Notes: generated from the sequence alone by a model not told the origin. A stretch of 64,000 bases of DNA from Bradyrhizobium sp. AZCC 1610 (GCF_036924515.1 NZ_JAZHRR010000001.1:1025001-1089000); one strand, 5' to 3'; shown: positions 7,485-15,938, counted from the first letter of the stretch. Made by a program: numbers and translations.

Positions 7485-9149
7485 TTAGCGCCCAAACCTC
7501 TTGGCAAGCATCTCTTTCAGGATCTGCCGCTTGATGTTCTTGTTGGTCAGCGAAGCATCGTGCCACCACCAGCCGTCGCGTTTCATGTTCTCGGCCGCCG
7601 CGACAAAGCGATCGGCGACTTCAGTGAAATCGGCTTCCGTGTAGTTCAGGCTGAAGATCAGCCGGCCGGTGCCGACCCAGCTCAGCGCCAGTCCTTCGGC
7701 GCGCAGATAGTATTGCAGCATCCAGTTGTAACGGGACGGCTCGGTATATTGCACCATCCAGATCGAGGAGAGATTGCTGACCTGCACCGGGAGATCGTTC
7801 GTGGCCAGCCGCGCGTTCAGCGCCTCGGCGCGGCCGTTCCAGGTCTCGTCGAGCCCCTGATAGACGGCATTGAAGTTCGGGCTGGCGAGGCGGCTGAGGA
7901 ATTCATCCATCGCCGTCATCACGTAAGGGTGCGAATTGAAGGTGCCGCGGGCAAAGCAGACGTCGGCGGGGCGGTCATCGCGGAAGCGCCGCATCAGATC
8001 CTTACGGCCGCAGACCACGCCGACGGGGAGGCCGCCGGCGAGGCTCTTGCCGTAAGTGACCATGTCGGCGCGAACGCCGAAATATTCCTGCGCGCCACCG
8101 GCGCCAAGACGGAAGCCGACGAACACTTCATCGAAGATCAGCACGATGCCGCGCTCGGTACAGACCTCGCGCAGCTTCTTCAGCCATTCGCCATAGGCTG
8201 CGCGGTCGAAATTGCCTTTGCGCGAACTGTCGATCAGGGCGGAGTCGCCGGGCGCATTGGCATTGGGGTGCAGTGCCTGCAGCGGATTGACCAGCACGCA
8301 GGCGATGTCGCGGCGGGTGCGCAGCACATGCAGCGTTCGCTCCGACATGTCGGCCAGCGTATAGGTCTCGTGCGGCGACACCGGGTTGCCGACGCCGGGC
8401 TGCACGTCGCCCCACCAGCCATGATAGGCGCCGGCGAACCGAACCAGATGCGAGCGCTTGGTGTGGTAGCGCGCCAGCCGCACCGCCTGCATCACCGCTT
8501 CGGTGCCGGACATATGGAACGAAACTTCGTCGAGGCCGGAGATTTCACACAACCGGCGGACGTTGTCGGTGATAACGGGATGGTAAGGACCGAGCACCGG
8601 ACCAAGCGTGCGGGCGCGCTTTTCGGCTTCCGTGATGCATTCCTTGTAGAAGTCGTTGCCGAAAATGTTGACGCCGTAGGACCCGGTCAGGTCGTAGAAC
8701 ACATTGCCGTCGACATCGGTGACGGTGACGCCGGCGGAGGACTGCATGAACGCGCCGGTGCCGAGATTTTCGCGAACGAGCCGGCTGTACTGGAACGGCA
8801 CCCGGTAGTTTTCCGTGAACTGCAGGTCGGAGATGTGGGTCGCGGCATCGGCCGTCATCTTCCGGCCCTTGGCATAGCGCTCCTCATAGAGGCGGGCGAG
8901 CCGGAAGAAAGCGTCCTGCCGCTGTGTGGCGACGTCGGCGGGGGCGCCGTCGGAACGGAAGAAGTCGTCTATATCGAATTCGTAATGCGGCACCAGCCGC
9001 GCGACCATCTTGGACATTTTGGAATGTCCTGATAGCGAACGTTGCTTGGCGCGGGACAGCGCCAGCCGCGCCTGCAATTTGGGGAAGACTGCCGCGGCGC
9101 TAGCGACCGCAGCGGCGGACAGGGAAAGAATCGGAAGGGACGAATCCAT
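7485..9149 (-). CDS. Class III PLP-dependent aminotransferase (glutamate-1-semialdehyde aminomutase-like)
   Basis: The product is 554 residues from the ATG at 9149. The fold-type I pattern is clear: DEVFVGFRLGAGG near the cofactor-binding Asp, and the Schiff-base Lys in VTYGKSLAGGLPVGVV. It resembles glutamate-1-semialdehyde 2,1-aminomutases but has an extra hydrophobic N-terminus (LPILSLSAAAVASAAAV) and about 100 residues before the catalytic domain, so heme synthesis is not implied. An internal ATG at 9017 has AGGA 9 bases upstream and would give 510 residues with a normal promoter gap; the long form has no clear ribosome site. The long start abuts the divergent decarboxylase gene. Confidence 0.8.
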   Translation of the reverse strand: MDSSLPILSLSAAAVASAAAVFPKLQARLALSRAKQRSLSGHSKMSKMVARLVPHYEFDIDDFFRSDGAPADVATQRQDAFFRLARLYEERYAKGRKMTADAATHISDLQFTENYRVPFQYSRLVRENLGTGAFMQSSAGVTVTDVDGNVFYDLTGSYGVNIFGNDFYKECITEAEKRARTLGPVLGPYHPVITDNVRRLCEISGLDEVSFHMSGTEAVMQAVRLARYHTKRSHLVRFAGAYHGWWGDVQPGVGNPVSPHETYTLADMSERTLHVLRTRRDIACVLVNPLQALHPNANAPGDSALIDSSRKGNFDRAAYGEWLKKLREVCTERGIVLIFDEVFVGFRLGAGGAQEYFGVRADMVTYGKSLAGGLPVGVVCGRKDLMRRFRDDRPADVCFARGTFNSHPYVMTAMDEFLSRLASPNFNAVYQGLDETWNGRAEALNARLATNDLPVQVSNLSSIWMVQYTEPSRYNWMLQYYLRAEGLALSWVGTGRLIFSLNYTEADFTEVADRFVAAAENMKRDGWWWHDASLTNKNIKRQILKEMLAKRFGR

Positions 9150-10047
9150 GCCTGAAGCGCTAGCCAATCCTGCTGACAGATTGATGACAATCCGGGGCCT
9201 GATCGCCCGCTTCACGCAACAGGAGGATCTGAATTTCCTCCTGACCAACCGCATTCCGCGGGCGGCGCTGACGCGCTTCATGGGCTGGTTCAGCAAGATC
9301 GAGAACCGTTTTGTGCGCGATGCCTCGATCGCGTGCTGGCGGCTGTTTTCCGATCTCGATCTGTCGGAAGCCAAAAAGACCGAATTCAAAAGCCTGCACG
9401 ATTGCTTTACGCGCGAACTGCGTCCGGGGCTGCGGCCGGCCAATCCCGATCCATCCGTCGTGGTCAGCCCCTCCGACGGCATCATCGGCGCTTTCGGCAG
9501 AATCGCGGATACCGAGCTGTTCCAGATCAAGGGCGCGCCTTACTCGCTGCTCGATCTGCTCGGCGATCCCGCGCTGGTGGAGAGCCACCGCAACGGCCGC
9601 TTCCTCACGCTCAGGCTGACGTCCAGCATGTATCACCGCTTCCACGCGCCGTATGACGGCAAGATCGAGCGCGTGACGTTCATCCATGGCGATGTCTGGA
9701 ACGTCAATCCGATCGCGCTGAAGCGGGTCGAGCGTCTGTTCTGCAAGAACGAGCGGGCGGTGCTCGAGATGCGCTTGCCGTCGGGCGAAGCGCTGACGCT
9801 GGTGCCGGTCGCCGCGATTCTGGTGGCCAGCATCAGGCTGCATTTCCTCGATGTGACCCTCAACGCGCAGAGCAGGGGGCCGACGGTGTTTCCCTGCGAT
9901 GCGAAAGTCAGCAAGGGCGACGAACTCGGCTGGTTCGAGCACGGCTCGACCATCATCGTGCTGGCGCCCGAGCATTTTGAGTTCGCCGACAATGTCGTGG
10001 AAGGCGGGCGTATCCACGCAGGAGAGCCGCTGTTGCGAAAGCCGTAA
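9148..10047 (+). CDS. psd: Phosphatidylserine decarboxylase family protein
   Basis: The product is 299 residues. It shows MYHRFHAPYDGKI, the histidine-containing core, and near the C-terminus WFEHGSTIIVL, where the G-S-T site is cut to make the pyruvoyl cofactor on the new alpha chain. The enzyme decarboxylates phosphatidylserine to phosphatidylethanolamine at the inner membrane. With pmtA nearby this covers steps toward phosphatidylcholine. The start chosen has GGAAGGGA 7 bases upstream; it overlaps by two bases with the long-form start of the divergent aminotransferase. Archaetidylserine decarboxylases share these motifs, but a lipid decarboxylase is secure. Confidence 0.9.
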   Translation: MPEALANPADRLMTIRGLIARFTQQEDLNFLLTNRIPRAALTRFMGWFSKIENRFVRDASIACWRLFSDLDLSEAKKTEFKSLHDCFTRELRPGLRPANPDPSVVVSPSDGIIGAFGRIADTELFQIKGAPYSLLDLLGDPALVESHRNGRFLTLRLTSSMYHRFHAPYDGKIERVTFIHGDVWNVNPIALKRVERLFCKNERAVLEMRLPSGEALTLVPVAAILVASIRLHFLDVTLNAQSRGPTVFPCDAKVSKGDELGWFEHGSTIIVLAPEHFEFADNVVEGGRIHAGEPLLRKP

Positions 10048-10120
10048 TTCCTGATCTCGATTTTGCGGCCGCTTGTCGCTATATGGTCGCGAGATTCGAA
10101 ATCGGAAAACGGGAAGATTG

Positions 10121-10870
10121 ATGGCGCGAACGCCCGTGCTGGCGGCGGGAGGCATTGTGCTGCGGCAGGCAGAAACGCCGCTGGTCGCCGTGGTGCGCCT
10201 GCGCAAGCGCAATGAATGGGTGTTGCCCAAGGGCAAGCTCGACGACGGCGAGACGCCGCGCGCCGCGGCCGAGCGCGAGGTGATGGAAGAGACCGGGCAC
10301 GATGTTTCCGTGCACGAATTTCTGGGCACGCTGGTCTATGAGTCCCGCGGCGGTTCCAAGGTCGTGCATTACTGGCGCATGGAAGCGCGCGGCGATGCGG
10401 TCTATGAGCTGATGCGGGACGTGAGGGCCGTGGACTGGCTGCCGCTTGCAGACGCCGTCGACCGGCTCTCGCGTGGTTACGAGCGCGCGTTCCTTGAAAA
10501 TGTAGGTCCGATTGCGCTGGCCGCGGCCGCGCATGCCGCGCCCGCCCGGAAAGCGCGGGTCAAACAACCGGCGCCGGAAAAGCGCCGGATGCGGCGGACC
10601 GGCGAGACAGCGCCTCCGGCCGCCGCTCCCGTGCCTGCGTCGCCCCAGCCCGATCAACCCTCGTCGCCGGTTGCGCAGGATGACGAGGTGACGGTGGTGA
10701 TCGATGCGACCGCAGCAGCATTCACCGTTGAAGCCGAGCCCGCCGTCTCGCCGTCATTCGCGCCGGAGATAGAGCCGGTGGCCGTCGATGCGGCCGAGAT
10801 GCGAACGCGACAGCAGCCGCCGAAAAATCTGCTTCAGAGAGTGCGGGACTGGCTGCGGCGCGCAGCCTGA
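10121..10870 (+). CDS. Nudix hydrolase with disordered tail
   Basis: The product is 249 residues. The Nudix box is complete: G-K-L-D-D-G-E, then REVMEETG, around residues 40-62. Nudix enzymes cleave nucleoside diphosphates linked to another group (NTPs, ADP-sugars, diadenosine polyphosphates). Start ATG 10121 follows GGGAAG. After about residue 140 the chain becomes Ala/Pro-rich and low in complexity, ending in a basic segment (LLQRVRDWLRRAA). The catalytic part is about normal size; the 100-residue tail is an addition, possibly for partner or membrane contact. The substrate cannot be told. Confidence 0.85.
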   Translation: MARTPVLAAGGIVLRQAETPLVAVVRLRKRNEWVLPKGKLDDGETPRAAAEREVMEETGHDVSVHEFLGTLVYESRGGSKVVHYWRMEARGDAVYELMRDVRAVDWLPLADAVDRLSRGYERAFLENVGPIALAAAAHAAPARKARVKQPAPEKRRMRRTGETAPPAAAPVPASPQPDQPSSPVAQDDEVTVVIDATAAAFTVEAEPAVSPSFAPEIEPVAVDAAEMRTRQQPPKNLLQRVRDWLRRAA

Positions 10871-10885
10871 TCCCACCTTCTGCGC

Positions 10886-12322
10886 CTATCGCAATTCCTT
10901 CGGCAGCGGCTTGCCCCGTTGCGGCGCGGCCGCCGGCCGCCTCGGCGCGGCGGGCAATCCCGGACGTTGCAGGGCCGGAGCATCCTGAACGCCGGGTGAC
11001 CGCTGCAGTCCGGGAACGCCATACCTGTTCGGCAGTCCCGGCCGTGCCAGCGGCGCGGCGGACTGCGCCGGCACTGAGGGCTGTTGCGGTTGGCCTGCGC
11101 GTGGCGGCAGGCCGGGCTGCGGTGGCAGATCGGGGCGTGACGGTTGTCCGGCCCGCGGCGGCACACCGGGTTGATTGAGCGATCCCGGCTGCCCCGCGCG
11201 GGGCGGTGTGCCCGGCCGCGGCAGAGAGCCCGGCTGCCGTTGTCCCTGGCGGTTCGGCGCGCCCGGTTGTTGCTGCTGACCGGGCCGGTTCAATTGACCG
11301 GGTTGTTGCGGCTGTCCGGGACGATTGAGCTGACCAGGCTGCTGTTGTCCTGGGCGATTCGGCACGCCCGGCAGTGGCGGCTGACCGGGTTGTCCCGGCA
11401 GACCGTTCTGCCGCCGCTGGCCGGGCTGGAATTGCCGGATCGGCCGGTTCGGATTGACGAAGGTGGGATTGGCGCGGCGGAATTCGCGCTGCTGGAACAC
11501 GACCTGCCGGCCGAAATTCTGTGTCGAGTGAAGCTGACGTACAAAGCCCTGGTCGCGCAGCATCACCGCTTGCGAAATCACCAGCGGCACCGCGGCGAGG
11601 CGCACGCCGCCGGCGCCCGGGCGAATGGTGAAGCCGCTCGCGCCTTGGGTGAGAAACCCGAGCCGCGCGCCGGCGCGGTCATTGACCTCGATCCGGCCGA
11701 CCCTTCCGTCGGCGTCGGGATAAAGCTTGACTGCGACGTTGTTCGGATTGTTGGCGGCGGCACCCTCCGGCACTTCGACGAGGCCGGTGGTGCCGCGAAT
11801 GCCGAGCGTCGCCGTCGGCGTCGTGATCTTCATGTCGCCGGTTTTTGCCACCGAGGCTGCAACGAAGGCGGCGGTACCCTTGGCGACGTCGAAGATCGCC
11901 GCGTTGCTTTTGCCGCCGTCCTCGTAGACGTAGTTGTCGATGGTGATTTTTGTGTTGGCCTTGAGATTAAAGGTGGTGGCGTCGATGAAGGTGATGCCGA
12001 GCGCGGAATTCGCTCCAGTCTGCACCACGTCGTTGAGATAGATGTCGTCCTTGGCCTTGAGCGGCGTGGTCTTGTCATTGCGGATAACGCCGGCGCTGCC
12101 GATCACGGTCGCGACGTTGCCGACCGGCTCCTCGGGCGCCTGCGCATCAGTGGCAGGCGCGGTGGCGCCGGGGGCAGCGGGATCAGGTGTCGCCGTCGGC
12201 GGTTGCGCGGGTTGTGCCTGGGCCAGTTGTGTCGGTTCGGACGAGGCCGCGGAAACATTTGCAGCGCCGATCGCCATGTTGCAGGCAAACAGCAGGAGCG
12301 CGAGGGAAAGCGGGCGCTGCAT
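10886..12322 (-). CDS. FecR-domain exported protein with Pro/Gly/Gln-rich repeats
   Basis: The product is about 478 residues. A signal peptide (first 26 residues) is followed by a low-complexity linker, a FecR domain at about 70-200 (DIYLNDVVQTGANSALGITF, then TATLGIRGTTGLVEV), and a 230-residue tail made of short PGQP/RPGQ units. The FecR fold in proteins of this length is usually periplasmic and is not limited to iron sensing; there is no sigma factor or TonB receptor beside it. ATG 12322 has GGA 8 bases upstream; GTG 12325 is the alternative. The tail's DNA is highly repetitive, so its length may vary between strains. Confidence 0.82.
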   Translation of the reverse strand: MQRPLSLALLLFACNMAIGAANVSAASSEPTQLAQAQPAQPPTATPDPAAPGATAPATDAQAPEEPVGNVATVIGSAGVIRNDKTTPLKAKDDIYLNDVVQTGANSALGITFIDATTFNLKANTKITIDNYVYEDGGKSNAAIFDVAKGTAAFVAASVAKTGDMKITTPTATLGIRGTTGLVEVPEGAAANNPNNVAVKLYPDADGRVGRIEVNDRAGARLGFLTQGASGFTIRPGAGGVRLAAVPLVISQAVMLRDQGFVRQLHSTQNFGRQVVFQQREFRRANPTFVNPNRPIRQFQPGQRRQNGLPGQPGQPPLPGVPNRPGQQQPGQLNRPGQPQQPGQLNRPGQQQQPGAPNRQGQRQPGSLPRPGTPPRAGQPGSLNQPGVPPRAGQPSRPDLPPQPGLPPRAGQPQQPSVPAQSAAPLARPGLPNRYGVPGLQRSPGVQDAPALQRPGLPAAPRRPAAAPQRGKPLPKELR

Positions 12323-12668
12323 CACGGGATTCCGGTAAGGGAGGGAGCGAACGAAGGGCGAGGCCAGACGATTTCAGCCTCACTGCGCTGAACGCGAGAT
12401 GAATGGCATTGTCACGGCAGGACCAAACGATCAAGCGCCACGCCCGGAATGTCCGGACATGGCGCTTACTTTTCCGCAACCTCGCCCAAGGTTGGCAATA
12501 TCCCTTCAGCAGGGATCGGCTATAATCTGATTCTGGCGCGGCCCATGCCTCCCCCCTCCGTCGGGAAAGCATCATTCATGCGGGGCCATTTCAACCATCG
12601 AACCAACTGTTCGAGCACCAAGCATAAGGAGGGGTTGTGACAATTGCTCGCAATAGGAGGTTCTTTCG
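12323..12668. other. Intergenic region, no gene seen
   Basis: The 346 bases between the divergent FecR-domain gene and the mini-helicase gene have no open frame with both a ribosome site and coding character. Promoters for both genes should lie here, but I see no clear hexamers. Confidence 0.5.
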
Positions 12669-13382
12669 ATGAAGCTGTCTGCGCCCCTTTATCACTTGAA
12701 GCGCAAGGCCAAACTTCTATCCCGTGCAGAAAATATCCCGCTGCACGAGGCGCTCGACCGCGTTGCCAGGCTGGAGGGTTTTAGCGCCTGGAGTTTGCTC
12801 GCGGCCAAAGTGACGGCCACCGCGCCCGCCGAAAAACTGTTTGCGCGGCTGGCTCCCGGCGACCTGGTGCTGGTGGGTGCGCGCCCGGGCCACGGCAAGA
12901 CCCTGATGAGCCTCGAACTCGCCGTGCAAGCCATGAAGTCCGGCAGTCGAGGCGTGTTCTTCACGCTGGAGTACACGGAGAAGGATATGCTGGATCGTTT
13001 CCGTGCCATCGGCGTGGCGCGGGGGGATTTTGCCGGTCTGTTTGAATTCGATAGCTCCGACGCCATGAGTTCGGATTACATCATCAAGCGGCTGGCCACC
13101 GCGCCTCGCGGCACCCTGGTGGTCGTGGACTATCTGCAACTGCTCGACCAGAAACGTGAGAATCCGGAATTGATGGTTCAGGTTCGGGCGCTGCAGTCGT
13201 TCGCACGCGATCGCGGGCTGATCTTCGTCTTTATCTCCCAGATCGATCGCTCCTACGATCCGTTGATCAAACCATGCCCCGATCTGGAAGATGTCAGATT
13301 GCCGAATCCGCTGGATCTGAGCCTCTTCACCAAGACATGTTTCCTGAACAACGGTGAGGTTCAGTTTCGGGCGGCAAGCTAG
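12669..13382 (+). CDS. Stand-alone DnaB-like RecA-fold ATPase
   Basis: The product is 237 residues. After a basic 45-residue N-terminal segment (KLSAPLYHLKRKAKLLSR) comes a RecA-like core: Walker A GARPGHGKT at 70-78, GVFFTLEYTEKDM as in replicative helicases, Walker B LVVVDYLQLL at about 150-159, and the motif FVFISQIDR. This matches the C-terminal half of DnaB without the N-terminal collar domain needed for a normal replicative hexamer. AGGAGG lies 8 bases before ATG. Neighbouring genes give no role in replication. It may be an accessory helicase or signalling ATPase; its function is unknown. Confidence 0.78.
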   Translation: MKLSAPLYHLKRKAKLLSRAENIPLHEALDRVARLEGFSAWSLLAAKVTATAPAEKLFARLAPGDLVLVGARPGHGKTLMSLELAVQAMKSGSRGVFFTLEYTEKDMLDRFRAIGVARGDFAGLFEFDSSDAMSSDYIIKRLATAPRGTLVVVDYLQLLDQKRENPELMVQVRALQSFARDRGLIFVFISQIDRSYDPLIKPCPDLEDVRLPNPLDLSLFTKTCFLNNGEVQFRAAS

Positions 13383-13445
13383 GGTCAGGACTCATTGCCC
13401 GAGCCAGCCCCGCAGCCAATGATTTTGGCCAGGAGGAGCCTCACG

Positions 13446-14099
13446 ATGACCATCACCATTACCGCCTTTGAACGGTCACCCGATGGCGGCAAGGGACTGG
13501 CGCGTGATACGCGCGTTCGCTGGGCGCTTGAAGAAGTCGGCCAACCTTACGAGGTTCGCCTTGTTTCGTTTCGTGCGATGAAGGAACCCGCGCATCTGGC
13601 GCTTCATCCTTTCGGCCAGATTCCGACCTATGAGGAAGGCGATCTCGCTCTGTTCGAGACAGGGTCGATCGTCTTCCATATCGCCGAGCGCCATGCGGGC
13701 CTGCTGCCGGACGATGCCGATGCGCGGGCGCGCGCGATCACATGGATGTTTGCCGCGCTCAACACGGTGGAGCCGGCGATCCTTGAACTCGCAGCTGCCA
13801 GGATTCTGGAGGGCGATAAGCCCTGGAGTAAGGAGCGCCTGCCTCTGGTCGAGGATCGCGTCCGCGACCGGTTGAAGCAACTTTCCGCTCGCGTTGGCAG
13901 TGCCGACTGGCTCGATGGTCCGTTCAGCGCGGGTGACCTGATGATGGTGTCGGTGCTGCTCAGGTTGAAATCATCGTGCATTCTGAACGAATATCCGAAC
14001 CTTGCCGCCTATGTCGCCCGTGGCGAAGCGCGGCCCGCCTACAAGCGGGCTTTCGACGCTCAATTGGCGGTTTACACCGGCAAGCCACCGACCGGCTGA
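13446..14099 (+). CDS. Glutathione S-transferase family protein
   Basis: The product is 217 residues. The thioredoxin-like half contains RVRWALEEVGQPYEVRLV and the glutathione-contact segment FGQIPTYEEGDLALFETGSIV; an all-helical half follows. Such enzymes conjugate or reduce with glutathione in the cytosol. ATG 13446 is set by AGGAGG 9 bases upstream; the frame is open further back to a TTG at 13395, which has no such site. It begins 63 bases after the ATPase gene, so cotranscription is possible. The substrate is unknown. Confidence 0.88.
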   Translation: MTITITAFERSPDGGKGLARDTRVRWALEEVGQPYEVRLVSFRAMKEPAHLALHPFGQIPTYEEGDLALFETGSIVFHIAERHAGLLPDDADARARAITWMFAALNTVEPAILELAAARILEGDKPWSKERLPLVEDRVRDRLKQLSARVGSADWLDGPFSAGDLMMVSVLLRLKSSCILNEYPNLAAYVARGEARPAYKRAFDAQLAVYTGKPPTG

Positions 14100-14303
14100 T
14101 TGAGGTCCGTCCTGGGCTCGAAGTCGCCATCCGGGTTTTTCGTTAGTTTATGGGTCGTGACCCTAGCGATACGAAGCGCAGTCTCGCGTCGAGCACCCTG
14201 GCGCGCAGCGATCACGCCCCAGTGGCTTCATTTTTTTGCTCGCTGAGCAGCGCGAACGCGGCACCAGCAGTGTGGGTGTATTGACGGACCATCAATCAAA
14301 CAA

Positions 14304-14326
14304 ATTAGTATTGACTAATCAATTAG
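14304..14326. promoter_or_regulatory. Overlapping inverted repeats, probable ArsR-family operator
   Basis: ATTAGT and ACTAAT (14304-14319, 4-base spacer) overlap a second pair, CTAAT and ATTAG (14315-14326, 2-base spacer). TTGACT inside this region could be a -35 hexamer with TATTGG 17 bases on. This is 20-40 bases before an ArsR-type regulator gene, the normal place for its own operator. Confidence 0.55.
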
Positions 14327-14345
14327 CGTACGCTATTGGTTTCCC

Positions 14346-14675
14346 ATGACCGAAGCCGCTGCCATCAACGCCGTCATGCGCGCGCTTGCCGATCCCACAC
14401 GGCGGGCCGTGTTTGAGCAGGTCGTCAGCTCCGACGAGATCACCGTCGTCGAACTGACGCGAGGGAGTGGCGTGACCCAGGGCGCCATTTCTCAACACCT
14501 CAAGGCCCTGAAACTGGCCGGCCTGGTCGCCGAGCGCCCCGAAGGCCGGAAAGTCTATTACCGCGCCCAGCCGGAAGGCCTCGCGCCGCTAGTCGACTGG
14601 ATGAGCCATTACGGCGTCTTCTGGCGCGAACGCTTTGCAAATCTCAGAACACTGCTGAAGGAAATTGATCCATGA
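14346..14675 (+). CDS. ArsR-family winged-helix repressor
   Basis: The product is 109 residues with a typical ArsR fold: ALADPTRRAVFEQV, recognition helix region VTQGAISQHLKALKLAGL, and wing VAERPEGRKVYYRAQP. No metal-binding CxC motif is present, so it belongs to the non-metal group often paired with SRPBCC proteins. It overlaps the next gene by 4 bases (ATGA, 14672-14675). No ribosome site precedes the ATG, and a possible promoter ends about where the ATG begins, so a leaderless mRNA is possible. Confidence 0.92.
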   Translation: MTEAAAINAVMRALADPTRRAVFEQVVSSDEITVVELTRGSGVTQGAISQHLKALKLAGLVAERPEGRKVYYRAQPEGLAPLVDWMSHYGVFWRERFANLRTLLKEIDP

Positions 14676-15136
14676 ACGACGCTGCATTGAAGCCCGACAC
14701 GCAAGACATCGTGGTCGACGAGGTTTTCCCGCATACGCCGGAGACGATCTGGAAAACGCTGACCACGGCCAATTTGATGGGCCGCTGGCTGATGATGCCG
14801 GCCGGCTTCGAGCCCGTGGAAGGCAAACACTTCACCTACCAGACCACGCCGGCCGGCGCGTGGGACGGCACCATTCACTGCCAGGTGCTGGAGGTGAAGC
14901 CGAACGAACGTTTTGCCTATGCCTGGAAAGGCGGGCATGAGGGAAACGTGGGATACGGCTCACGACTCGACACCGTGGTCACGTTCATCCTTTCCAAGGT
15001 CGAAAACGGCACGCGCCTCCGCCTCGTCCATTCCGGCTTCGTCCTGCCGAAGAACGATACTGCCTTCAAGAGCATGAGCGAAGGCTGGACGAAGGTAGTC
15101 CAGAACATCGGCGCTATCGTCGACGGGAAGGACTGA
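14672..15136 (+). CDS. SRPBCC (AHSA1-like) domain protein
   Basis: The product is 154 residues with the helix-grip pattern of AHSA1-type SRPBCC proteins: DEVFPHTPETIWKTLTT, a central GTIHCQVLEVKPNERFAYAW, and a closing helix SEGWTKVVQNIGAIV. These small proteins hold hydrophobic ligands; most bacterial ones have no assigned reaction. It is translationally coupled to the ArsR-type regulator, a widespread pairing in which the repressor controls the ligand-binding protein. It is followed after 49 bases by a GFA-family gene on the same strand. Confidence 0.88.
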   Translation: MNDAALKPDTQDIVVDEVFPHTPETIWKTLTTANLMGRWLMMPAGFEPVEGKHFTYQTTPAGAWDGTIHCQVLEVKPNERFAYAWKGGHEGNVGYGSRLDTVVTFILSKVENGTRLRLVHSGFVLPKNDTAFKSMSEGWTKVVQNIGAIVDGKD

Positions 15137-15185
15137 CGCGACGGAAATCGCCGTGGCCAATGCAGCGCTTTATTGGGAGAGAGAC

Positions 15186-15602
15186 ATGAGCAAGCCTTAC
15201 ACCGGCGGATGCGCCTGCGGCGCGATCCGCTATGAAATCTCGGCCGAGCCGATTGCGATGAACGACTGCCAGTGCCGCGACTGCCAGAGTACGAGCGGCA
15301 CCGGGCACGGATCCTATCTGACCTTCCCGAGCAGGGAGGCGGTGAAGCTCGCGGGCGAAGCGACGCATTGGGACATGGTCGACGACAACGGGAACGTGAA
15401 GACGCGCGGATTCTGCCCCGCCTGCGGGTCGCCTGCCTATCTGACCTTCTCGGCCATGCCGGACTTCTTCACCATTCACGCCGCGAGCCTCGACGATCCC
15501 GGCCGATACGAGCCGCAGATGGTGACGTACACGGTGCGCGGTCATGCCTGGGACCGGCTCGATCCGGCCGTGCCGAAATTCGAGAAGATGCCGCCGATGT
15601 GA
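15186..15602 (+). CDS. GFA-family zinc protein
   Basis: The product is 138 residues. The GFA/CENP-V pattern is present: YTGGCACGAIRYEI, then CQCRDCQSTSGTGHGSYL, and later RGFCPACGSPAYL, giving the cysteines that bind zinc. The founding member was named glutathione-dependent formaldehyde-activating enzyme, but most relatives have no proven role. ATG 15186 has GGGAGAGAG just upstream; the frame is open back to a GTG at 15153. It is the likely third gene of the ArsR-SRPBCC operon. Confidence 0.88.
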   Translation: MSKPYTGGCACGAIRYEISAEPIAMNDCQCRDCQSTSGTGHGSYLTFPSREAVKLAGEATHWDMVDDNGNVKTRGFCPACGSPAYLTFSAMPDFFTIHAASLDDPGRYEPQMVTYTVRGHAWDRLDPAVPKFEKMPPM

Positions 15603-15938
15603 AGCTAGCTAGGCCGACAAAAAGCGGCAAGAGTCTCGCAATTGCTTGGTCTTCAGTTTGTGCTTCCCAGGCGCAGCACACTACGAGGGGAAACCTCTCA
15701 CAGGATATTGGACCGTGGTCCAATATCGAACCCAACGGATGCTCGGTTACTGTCGCAAAAATGCGGTGGATTTTACGGATCCAAACGCAGGGGCGCAGCT
15801 GAGCGTTAGAAGCTGGGAAACCAGCCCATTGGCCCAGAGATCAACACGACGGACTCACGGCAGAGATTTCGTGGCGAAAATATCCCATGGATTCTACCTG
15901 AAGGGTGGAGAGATGGGACCAGACATTGGGAGGGCATT
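15603..15938. other. Region without a credible gene; holds a 24-bp palindrome
   Basis: This stretch of 336 bases has lower GC than its neighbours and no open frame with coding character. It contains the interrupted palindrome at 15704-15727. It may carry the promoter of the exported protein gene at 15939. Confidence 0.5.
15704..15727. promoter_or_regulatory. Interrupted palindrome with 11-bp arms
   Basis: GATATTGGACC and GGTCCAATATC are exact inverted copies around GT. No U-run follows, so an operator is likelier than a terminator. It is 212 bases before the next start. Confidence 0.4.

Noticed and set aside
7281..9032. Long plus-strand open frame (583 codons) opposite the aminotransferase
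   Set aside because: It is the antisense shadow of a clear PLP enzyme, has no recognised domain and starts inside a palindromic repeat.
9160..10329. 389-codon minus-strand frame across psd
   Set aside because: It is antisense to psd and the Nudix gene, is rich in Arg/His/Gln and has no domain pattern.
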